NCBI GenBank assembly: GCA_963580455.1
Contig: OY756962.1
Span: 23,635,001-23,699,000 of the forward strand
Direction: 5' to 3'
DNA: 64,000 bases
Source: Euonymus europaeus
Taxonomy: Eukaryota > Streptophyta > Magnoliopsida > Celastrales > Celastraceae
A program made the position numbers and the translations under genes. This document shows, piece by piece, positions 32,635 through 43,400 of the stretch. Below the pieces are notes generated by a model. The model ran no database searches and had not been told where the DNA came from. It worked only from the letters and a program-made list of their open reading frames with translations. The number at the start of each line of letters is the position of its first letter. The first letter of the stretch is position 1.

Positions 32635-34382
32635 ATGTCTATCCCACCGGATTCACCAGGGAGAGGATGTGCAGCAGCGTACAATGAACCAGTGACCGAA
32701 GACGAGAGGCTTTTAGCTGAAGCTATGGTATATCAACTTTACTACATTAACTGTCGCCCGAATCCTTCCGGATATCCTCTGCTTGCTGATATTGAGTTCA
32801 GAAGCAGCGACCAGGATTATGACAGGTTGCACCATGTGTTTCGTTGGACTCATGAGAGTCGTGAACACTATGAGCAGGTGTTTAGGAATGGATTTCGAGC
32901 AGGGAATGAGAGCAACACTCGCGAAGAGATTTTCTACAATCTAAATTACTACATCAATGAGGCAGGTAGGCCACTTGAAGCTCGGAATGCATCCTACGCC
33001 TTCATCAGCACTACGCTTAGCACTAGCTGGCGTCCAACTGTCAACCCACAAAGAACTGAAATTGTGTATCGATTCGAGATATATGCTCCTGGTGGCATTT
33101 TGGTTGCCGAGACTCTTGGAGATCTTTACCGCCCCGAATTTCGTGGCCAAGAAGAGGTCACCTTTGTTAATGCAATTGCTCCTCAGTACATTCGCTCTGT
33201 CCAACGCTTTAGGGTTGATCCTAGAACTATCAATGAAAGGTTGATCCATCCCTTAAATAGAGTCATCCATTTATTATATTATATTATAGATTTATATCTA
33301 TATATATATATATATATATGCAGTTCTTTTTAAAATAAGTGTAGTATAAATTACGTACACTATGGTCCTAAGTGAAGTGATGCAGGCATCCGAGATTGGT
33401 GAGAGCAGATGACGACATAATCATAAATGGGAATTTCCGGCCGCGTCCACCAATGTTGATTCGCATTCAGAACCCAATATACTTCTGCATTGAAAGAAAT
33501 CCAAATGGGACAAGGAGGAGGGTTGATCTAAACTGTCAAGTCTGCTATCCTTCCCAAGAGCGACTTGAGAAAAGACAAGTATCTACCGACTCTAACCCCA
33601 TCGAGTGGTATGCTAGCGGGGTGGCTAACATTGAGACTTACATAGATGCTGCATTCCGTTCATCCCGTACAAACGAAGCCTATATTTTCATGAAGGAGGA
33701 GTATGTACTATTGAACTATGCTCCAGGAACGACAAATGACAGGGTAGTGAATGGCCCGCTTCTTATTCGCGATGGGTATCCATCCCTCGCGAACACAGTC
33801 TTTGCTGAATGGGGGATAGACTGTGCGTTTGGGTCTCATTATGGGAACGAAGCATTCATCTTCTCTGGAAATCTCTGTGCAATAATAGATTATGCGCCAG
33901 GCACCACGAATGACAAGATAATCAAAGGCCCAATGACCATCACTGCCATGTTCCCCTTCTTCAAAGAGACAGTGTTCAAGAGCGGGATAGATGCTGCCTT
34001 TGAGTCAAGCGTAAAAGCTGAAGCTTTCCTCTTCAAAGGAAACCAATATGCTCTTATCAACTACAACAGTAATCCTAAACTTATCGGAATGCGTCCCATC
34101 AGTGGAGGCTTCTATTGTTTGAGAGGCACAATTTTTGAAAGTGGAATTGATGCAGCATTCGCTTCTCACAGGAGTAATGAGGTGTACCTGTTCAAAGGAG
34201 ATTCTTATGCACTCTTGGAATTTGCTCCTGGAAGCAATGATGACAGAATTATTGGTGGCATCAAAAAAATCCTTCCAAATTGGCCCTCTTTCAAAGGTGT
34301 CTTGCCTCACAAAAACCAAGGCCCTGACGTTAATTATAATGTCACTACAGCTCCTACTCGTCCTATCCACGATGAACTTTAA
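32635..34382 (+). CDS. ART-hemopexin fusion protein, copy C
   Basis: Coding exons 32635-33239 and 33386-34382 join in phase (AATGAAAG|GTTGAT..ATGCAG|GCATCC) to give 533 residues. The ART motifs are intact: Arg in HVFRWTHESR, STT in YAFISTTLS and Gln-Glu-Glu in GQEEVTF. Four hemopexin blades follow. Exon 1, blades 1-2 and the C-terminal tail are very close to copy A, while blade 4 (NEVYLFKGDSYALLEFAPGS) follows copy B. A leader intron (about 32534-32624) is preserved, but homology to A and B ends just upstream of its donor, so the family TATA promoter is absent. Same predicted activity as copy A. Expression would need another promoter. Confidence 0.85.
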
Positions 34383-35130
34383 AATTGAAACCTATATGTC
34401 AGCCAGCCAGCCTGAGTATCCATTCATGCATGGTATGCTTTGAATAAGAGTTTGGCTCCATGTGATCCGTGCTTTAAGTTTTTCTTTAATTTGAAATAAT
34501 TAAGTGTGCAAGTGTGTAGTTTCTGTCGGTTGGGCTCCGGGCTGCGTGATGGATTGGGTTGTATGGTCTGCAGGCCTGTTACGAGAGTGACCGGCCTATC
34601 GAAAGGGGTAGGTTCTCGACCAACCGTAACACATGTCATGTCATGAATCAAGTCAACGGTTATTTAACACGTTGATAACTTTGCTAAAAAAAAAAAAACC
34701 TGGATTTTCGTTTTAGTTATTGATTTTGTGCCAAAATATAACTTTGTTTGCATTTTGCTGTCAAATTAAATGCTTATGCGACGTATAAAATTATAATTTT
34801 TTATTTATTTATGTGGAATAACAATTGATAACGCGTAAAAATTTATATTTTTTTTGAAAAAAGTTGACTCATAAACAATTAACCCAAAAAAAATAAAAAT
34901 CCAAAAAATCTAAATCCTATGTCTTCTTCCTTGCACCACCTCTCCGGTTCAAACCCCAACCCCAACCCTAATTTTGAATCCCTCAATTTACCACTGAATT
35001 GAGCTCCTTTTTTTTAATTTTTTGGAGGGTTCTGCAATATAGGATCTCAGATGCTATATTTGGAACTCTTCTTTTTCCGTGAACTGGTAGGGCTAGAACA
35101 TGTGCTTCCTTTATTCGTTCAAGCGGCCTC
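34383..35130. other. 3' UTR of copy C and non-coding flank
   Basis: The family 3' UTR tag (GCCAGCCAGCCTGAGTATCC and TGGTATGCTTTGAATAAGAG) runs to about 34530, where homology to copy A ends abruptly in TTTCTGTCGGTTGGGC. The remaining DNA is non-coding. Confidence 0.5.
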
Positions 35131-35132
35131 AC

Positions 35133-35527
35133 TACTAGAACTGTTGTTGGATTTATACCGGTAGTATGACGTGTGATCTGTATACCAAAAGATTGGACAT
35201 GTGTATCATAACTATCCAAATTGCAGGGATACAATTGGTTCCTGTGCAAGGTAACTTGTGGTAGTTCCCCGAAGTTACAAGATCTGGTATGAGTCTCACA
35301 AGTTGTGTAATATGAAGTATAACTACTAGAACTATTGTCGGATTTATACCTATAGTATGACATTTGTGTTATGTGTATCAATTGCACCAAAAGATTGGAC
35401 ACGCATATCTTAACTATCCAAATTGCAGGTATACAATTGGTTCCTGTGCAAAGTAACCTGTGGTAGTTTGCCTAAGGTTTCAAGATCTGGTATGAGTCCT
35501 ACACATTGTGTGATATGAAGTATAATT
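35133..35527. repeat. Two-copy tandem repeat of about 195 bp
   Basis: ACTAGAACTGTTGTTGGATTTATACC at 35133 and ACTAGAACTATTGTCGGATTTATACC at about 35324 begin two copies that stay alignable through CCAAAAGATTGGACA, ACTATCCAAATTGCAG, TACAATTGGTTCCTGTGCAA and AAGATCTGGTATGAGTC, with moderate divergence. Function unknown. Confidence 0.85.
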
Positions 35528-36175
35528 GGACTTTTTTGGATAAACATGCAAGTTGTTTATAAGGCTAGGATGTGTTTTATCCTAAGGGTTTTGGCTAGAA
35601 TTAAAACTTTTAGAGATATATGCCTAACTAGAACTCTAGCACTTAATAAGATAACATTGATTAAATCTCTTAAAAAGTTATTATTGGATTAGGTTTATCT
35701 ATTAATAAAGTTTATATATCCTCTATCTCTTTGTTGTGCTTATCTCATATTCTTATAGGTTGTATAAATACATGGCTGATGTTTAAACAAGAACAACTTA
35801 GAGCAAAAATCATTGATATCGTGTTGAGCTTCGTTCTTGTATCATTCGCTCTTGTTTTGTTCTCGAACTAGTGATTTTATGTATGAAGAGAGTATTTCAT
35901 GTTATGTGAGTGTCCAATATGGTCTTCTCGATTGTTGATCCATTTGGAGAACAAGGGATACTGCATGTTGAAATAGGCTACTTGCTGGTTACCAGCATTG
36001 TTACAAACCCGTACGGATCATTATTTGTGTATTGATCCGATTCAAAATATACGCTTAACCATTGATGTACAATTGATAGCTCTAGTCCAATCTTGATGTA
36101 CAATTGATATCTCTAGTCCAATCTTGATTCGTATTAATGTATTATTTTGAAATGTTAGTCGCTCATTTTGACTAT
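35528..36175. other. Non-coding DNA, possible solo LTR
   Basis: A TATA-like TTGTATAAATACATGG at about 35760 is followed by an A-rich transcript-start-like stretch and TTGTTCTCGAAC, reminiscent of a Copia LTR U3/R region. No matching LTR, target duplication or primer site was found. A short repeat (TTGATGTACAATTGATA(G/T)CTCTAGTCCAATC) occurs twice at about 36063-36125. Confidence 0.3.
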
Positions 36176-36508
36176 TCAAATAGTAGGATTTTCATTACGA
36201 TTTTTCATTACGATTAAAAAAAACAAGATCAAATAGACCAAGATCAAAGTTCGGGTAATTTCGTGGTGGACATAATCTGCCCTAGTTGAATTTTGTAGGA
36301 TTACGCTAATTGGATAGAGTAGATGAACTCCGTTTATATTAAGATCAAGGGATTGATGTGGACTTATAATTTGGGCTTCCGCAATAATCCCCACTAAAAT
36401 GCCTACTATGAAGAGGGAGGGTCTAAGGTTATATTCAATTCCTTCACTTGATTCCCAATCGATGTGGTACTCAATGCGATGCACAACATCAACAGGTCTC
36501 ATTAACAA
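36176..36508 (-). other. Unidentified 110-codon open frame
   Basis: The minus-strand frame has normal amino-acid composition rather than low complexity, with a hydrophobic stretch (LFIVGILVGIIAEAQI) and NGVHLLYPISVILQN. I do not recognise it. It could be a short unknown gene, a fragment of an organelle- or transposon-derived sequence, or chance. No promoter or splice context was found. Confidence 0.25.
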
Positions 36509-37417
36509 TTTTTAACTCGGATAATCTGAGTTGGTTTTGATGTGTAAGTCTTTTTCTATCTTCACATCATTGTGCAACGATGCCTTAATTCAGAACATAA
36601 CAGCTCATGCTCTTAGATATCGATGGAGGGAGGGAGAGAGAAAAAGACTACAATACCACCCTTTTCTTTTCAAATTTTTTTTTTAGGTGAGTACATTGAT
36701 GATGACGGCCAGGACCCTGCAGTGTGAGCGAAAAATCCATGGAAATAGGACTGTTGTTGGATTTTATCTATTTAGGATTGTTTGCTTCCGCATAATTTCA
36801 ATTTGGTTTGACTATTTCTAAACATTAATTAGATTTTGCGTATCAATTTCAAACGTTTAATTTAATGTAGCTATGAGTAATTTAGTCATTTTGCAAATCC
36901 CTCGCTGGGACGGAGCGTTACGGAGGGAGGGAGGGAGTTGACTTGCATGTGAACAAGATACTTTCAGCATTGAAAGTATCTTTTTCTGCTGGGAGCATCA
37001 GCACACACCAGTGGAATGAAAAATATCAGAAAGAGAAAATCTGCATGTTAATGAGCACAAAATCATTACAAATAGGAGAAATTCCCACTTCAAAGTAATC
37101 GTCTTCTCCAAGGCTAAAAGTCCTCATGGTTATAAGTTTTATGTCATGGTCGAATCACAATAGAAGTAGATACACAAAAACCTGATCAAATACAAAAACA
37201 CCTCTCAGTTTGGATTTAAAGGAATATAGATTGACTAACCGGGAAAAAAACCCAAACTTGGATCTTATTGCAGAATTTACTTTTATTTCAAGACACCTAA
37301 GTCTTGAAATAATGAAATCAGATAACTAGATGTACTACATGGCAAAAGTTCTTTAGTTCAAGAACCTGAAGCATCGAAAACAGGAAATCAGATAACCAGT
37401 GACACTAAAAAAGCACT
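36509..37417. other. Intergenic and MMT 3' flank
   Basis: No gene up to about 36945. From there to 37417 the DNA is the MMT 3' untranslated/downstream region, which is also present in the partial copy at 13130-13616. A short inverted repeat (GATACTTTCAGCATTGAAAGTATC) lies at about 36958-36981. Confidence 0.5.
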
Positions 37418-40400
37418 TTAGTTGTGCATTATATTTTTGAATTTAACTATGCAGTTCAATGCCTGTTCAAACTCGCCGTCTTCCAAGGCAAAGGTGAAGC
37501 GGCAGTAGCCAGAGATTCCCGTCCATGAGCCACTGTTGATGCATAGATTAGTGGTCTTGAGAATAGTTTCTCTGATATTTGAGTCATCAAGTTTGATTTC
37601 GTAAGAAGTAGCAACCTTTCCATTATTTCTTCCATCTGCAGCTAAATTTCTGAGCTTTACAACCTTATTGAAGTAGCTGGAGGGCTTTGCCACCATGGAA
37701 ACACCGCCACAGGATTCGACGACTTCCCAACCGCATTCCTCCAGTGTCTATCAGAAAATGTACAAACAAACATCATCAGTGAAGCACCAAAAATGGTCTA
37801 CGGACAGTCAACTCCATACACTCACAAGGTGCAGGGTTCAATCACCCCATCTAAAAAATTATGAATATAGAACTCCATAACTTAATGAAAAAAATGAGTG
37901 AAGCTGAAGCACCCAAAAAAAAACAATCTGAGAGAGTTAAAGATAACCTCATTGCAAGATTTATTTTACTCTGGTGATGGTACTTAAGAGTAACAACCCA
38001 CAATTTAGGCTGGGCAGACAAATTATTTGTGAATGAAAAATGGTAGGCAAATATAATTGGACAAAAAATGATGAACGCTGAATGCAACACTTTTTAACAT
38101 GATCAGACAATGGAGTCAATTGGTTTGATCACAGTTGAAGCATTGTGGATGATGACAAAATATTCACAAACAGCATATGGCACGAGATTAGACTTAAAAA
38201 ATCAAAAAATAGGAGGAAGAAGAAAATAAGTACCTGTTTCAAGCGTTTAGATCTGCTCTTTAAATTTTTTATATGTTCTGTGACAGCATTCAGCAAGTCT
38301 CCTGCTGTCTGCCCTCTAAGACTCAGCAACTTCTTCACAGCATATCTGACAGTGCAATGAGGTTTCCTCAATCCAGGAAAGCTATAGAATGTATCCACCA
38401 AAAGCGGCTGGTTCAGAACCAGAAACCCAAATTTAAGTGCTCCAGTGAGCATATTCAGAGAGAGTCCTCCAAACAGGCACAAGCAAAAGGATAGGTTGCT
38501 GGAGGAATTTAACTTTGACAAAATGCCCTCCAAGTCCCACCCGCCCCATCCTTCAGAGTCATATTCCAATCCTGAGAATGAGGTATCAATAACAACTCTT
38601 GCCCCGTATTTTGCGCAAGTACTTAGTATGTCTTCTATCTCTTTGTTGCTGTAAATCTGGCCAGTTGGATTGATTGTTGGACCGGAGATGTATACCCATG
38701 GCTTATTCACAGCCTCAAGCACTCCACAGAGTAGATTTTCTGTCATCTTAAAGCCTACCCTAGACTCAGTAGGGATATTCACAATGTTTGCTTTCAAGAA
38801 TTTGGCAGCAGAAACATAATTGCCATTTGACCCTTCCGGTAAGCATAATGTTCCACCTTCATTGATGCAGCAAAGAACCAGTTTATTAAACAGAGCTTGC
38901 GAGGAGTCAGCATAGATGAATTCTGAGCTATTATCAGTTGGGAACCCATAGTTGATTTTGATAAATTGTTTAATGCAAGGGGTGACATCAATTTCTGACT
39001 CAGCCATGTTCTGTCTGGCAAAGCTTTCAAAAATAGCAGCCTTAACAGGAGATGGTAAGGGCAAGAAACTTTGATCTACATCCATGTGAATAAAGGAAGC
39101 GTCTTTTGCCTCAATTGACAACTCAGCATCATTAAGAACTGAAATGGCAGAACTAGTAAAACCAATCAACTCAACCGATTTGGAATTTTCACATTTCCTC
39201 TGATGTTCACACATGAAGAATCAACTTGTTAGAAATTTTACCCCCAAAAATATATTAGTAGCTTTCTGAGATTAAAGAGCGTGCTCAAAATGATCAAGCA
39301 TGTAAACTATAAATGCATGCTGATGCATAAGAGAAAGAGATGATAGAACATTCAAAGGGACTAGAGAACTAATCAGTACAAAATATTATTCTCTCAAGGC
39401 TTGACAGTAGCGTGGTCATGTTACAGGAGGATTAGCGGCCATGATAATCCTCTTTAATAGAATGATATCAGACATTCTTCACACAACATACAACTTAAAC
39501 GAGTTTAACGTCTCATGTCATATCTGAATGTAGGGGCATCATACACAATTTCAAAGTCTTCAAGGTTTTTCTTCCAAGGCACATAACTAGACTTCGTAAA
39601 CCATTGATCCTCTTCTTCATGATTCAATATTAGCCTACTATTTCTAGTTATGGGGCTTTTGTACAAAAGAAAAAAAAGCATGGAACGTAATGCTCGATCA
39701 ATGGTCTCATTTTGTAAGTGTGGGTTTTATCTTGGGAAGGTGCATTACAGTAAAATACCGTAAAAACAACTTCCCTTTTAGCAATGTTTTAAGAGTTTTA
39801 ACAGGAAATGTACCTTATTGCCTTTGGCAGTGGTAGGCACAGTATTTGACATGACAGAGTAAACACACATGAAGGACAGTTCCAGCATGTGTTATGTGGA
39901 ATTCGTGTTTGGTGCAAAGGAGCAGAGCAATTGAGGACATAACGATTCAGTGGACCAGCTTAGGCTTAATATCCTGATCTCATTTCTTTGAAAATGTCTC
40001 TGTTTTTTTACCACATGAGAGTTCCTACAGATCTCATGTTTATTATATGTGACCTGTAAATTATCCTTTATTTTCACCATCTTATCCACAATAGATGACC
40101 ATGTTTTAAAGAATTACATGCTAAGACTTTCTACATGGTCAAGTACTGAAAAAACTAACATAGAAAGCACCAAATAAATTATCCAAAAGTAAATAAGGAC
40201 GACTAACCTCAACATCTAAATGTCGGTCTGCAAGCTGAAATGCCAGAAGCTCATGAAAGAGACAACCATAATAGTACTGACTAATAAGTGCAGTATTTCC
40301 TTCTAATACTTCCACGGTCTTAGACAGGGCCTTAAAGATGGCCTCTTCTTCTGAGATGATAAAAGCTACTTCTAAATCTGAATAAACCTGGAGAACAGAG

Positions 40401-43400
40401 TTGCTATTAACAAGGAAAACTTTGAAAGTTAACAGCAAGGTAAGAAGACTAAGTCCCCCAAATAACACCTACAGATCCCTGCCAGAATTATTACGTTAGC
40501 AAAACAAAAACTTCTCCAGTGAAAATAAAAGTAGTGAAGAAGATATAGATACCTGATTTTTAACAAGTCCACATATAATTGCTGCATGAGAGGGCAGAGC
40601 AGTTCCTGCAAGATATTTTAGCACTCCGTTGGAACTCGGTAGGCTAGATAGCTCAAACTGATCAGATATGTCTATGAAGAGACGAGAACCGACTTCTCTC
40701 GTAATGTCTAAAAGATGTATGAAAGCTGAACTAGTGACAGCCTCAAATTGAGCCATCCCCGTCACCACCACCTGTGGTTTGAGCTTTTTGATCAGCTCTA
40801 TCATTAAATCTGACTGGCGTGGTGCCTCAATGACTGTAACTACATCATCTGCAGGGCCAGTTTCAGTACCCTGCAATACGAACACAAATGTGGCAATTGA
40901 ACATAAAGTCCCAAAGTACCAAAAGGTAACACTATTGGAGAAAACAGCTATCAGTGTTTTGAGAGGAACAATACGTAGTTCAGAAACGCTCTATTTAAAC
41001 AACCAGGAATGAGGAAACTGGAGGACTTTTAGAAGTGCTGAGTTCAGGAAGTTTGTACCCTTCGAATTAGATTGGAAAATCAGAGACTCTATTTAAAAGT
41101 ATATCCATCTCACAATTCTAGCCACGTTATCAAGCTGCAACATAAAATCAATTCACAAATAAATTGATGTTTTCCTTGCTGGTAGCATATGTGCAGTCTG
41201 TCCTTCAAACCCACCCTATAAAATAAAAAAGGGTGTAAAATCACCTTGCCTAACTGATTCCAATAAAAAAAATTCCCGTAGATAGATTTATTAGATGTTA
41301 TCTTCATATAGCACTCCAAATTAGCTGCTCCTAAAATTTATGGATGGAACTCAGTCACATTGTATGTTCATCTGGAGATTGCATGCAGGTCTACGGGCAT
41401 GTTGTGTAAGCAGGAAACATGAGTCACTTAAAATCAATGAATACTCGAGAAATAAAATATATAAAAAAAAAATGAACCACCGGAAAACGAACAAGAACTT
41501 GGAAAATAGAAAACAAACAAGATAACTACAAAATTACAAATAGTAAGAATTACCTTAATTGCTAAAGATGTTAACCATTTCCTGGGTAGATGCTGAGTCA
41601 AATTTTCATCAACAATTGCAAGTCGAGGTGAAAATAATCGAAGAGCATTTTCAATCGCTACAGCCCTTGAAGGATAAGTAATAACATTCTGGTGCAAGGA
41701 TTGGAACAGACAAGTCAGTAGTGTACCTTGTATTAACAATAATATACCTAAACTACAATAACTTTTTCTGTACTCCACCATGCAAAAATATTCCACGTGG
41801 TGCATTAACTGATTAACATAATAAATGTAATTTTATCAATAATTAAGTACTGAATGATATCTTACATCAGCATTGAGTGGAACATGGTGGTATGTTTTCA
41901 TAAAGCCTGAAATTAGATTTCGGAATCGTTTGCTTCCAGCTGGTGGCTCATATGGGAAAAATGAACTCTCTTTCAAGACACTGGCAAGATAAGCTAGGAA
42001 CGGAATCTTCTCATCAGCAACAGACTCATCTTCGAAAGATAAGTCTAGAGAACTGCTGGCATCGTGGAATCCGTTTTTAAGAAACTTAAAAATTGTTTTA
42101 ACCTGCCAATTTTACACAGTATTATTACTTTAATTTACTTCCTCATCAGGAGCAATAGATATTTACATACGAAGTAGAAGTCTAAACAAAGTAAGTACCT
42201 GGTCTGGTTGACGAAGTTGACAACTATAAACCGATAAAGCATGAGAGATACTCCCCCCAGCCTTTCCATAAGCCCAGGCTGTTCGAGCACAAATGGGCTG
42301 CTCCCCACTAAGTCCCATGAAGAACTCAAAACGGTGTGGACTGTTCTTCTCAATTTCAACTAATGCTGAAATATCTGTATCAGAGGCCTGTGACAACAGA
42401 AAAATGATTCAATTTTGGACAGATAAATGGTTTCCACTTGAAATTAGGACTACATACTTGCATGATTTTAGTTTGCCAAAGCTTGTTGACACGAATACCA
42501 CGGCGTTCAAACAAGCGTTTACAAACGCCTTGTCCTGGACGGCCTCCCATATTAAATATCATAATTCCCATTGGATTTATTACAGCTATAGATTCCTCAA
42601 CTGCCCTGGCAATCAGACCCAAGCCAAATTGATCCTCAACAAAACCCTACATTACATAATTAAAAGTCAGTTACTGCATTACTTTAGCTTCTCCACCATG
42701 TGACAATGACTTGAAATGGGAAAACAGTAATTCCTATGATTGTCACTCATCTGCACATTATAGTACATATTTACTCAGGAATACTGCTTAAGGAAAAGAA
42801 TATTCAAATCAAGAATATGCGGACTATCAATTAAAGGAAAGGAGAAGAAGAAAAGGAACCTAAAGTTAATGAAATGGTTCATGACAGTGAAAAGTATTTT
42901 GGTTCCTATCCCACCAACTGCCTTCATTTTGCAAACATAAGCAAAGCAACTCCATAACAATGACTAGATGTAATAAGATTAAAACATAATTGAAAGTGAT
43001 TGGAGAGATATATACGTATATATAATGTATATCAGGGATGTCTTAAAAGTGTTGCTTTAACTATAACTTAATTACTTAGCCACCACATCAATCACAAGAA
43101 CCAACTTGCCTAGAGCAAAAACTCTTTAGAAATGAGAAATCTGCATGTAAGCACGTCCATTTCATCATAATGAACATATATACATTTATCATATTTTGCC
43201 CAATTAGCCTAGTTGCAAGAATCATGCTAAGCAGCTATTGAATTGAAAAATATATTACTCCAGATGCAGGAATAATATAAATTTAACAATGGAGCTAATG
43301 TAGATAGATGCTTTATACAATAATACAGCTGAATATGTGAGATAGTTTCATTTGTGTCGCATGAAATGAGCTCCATACTTCTAAACTACTTGCATGAACG

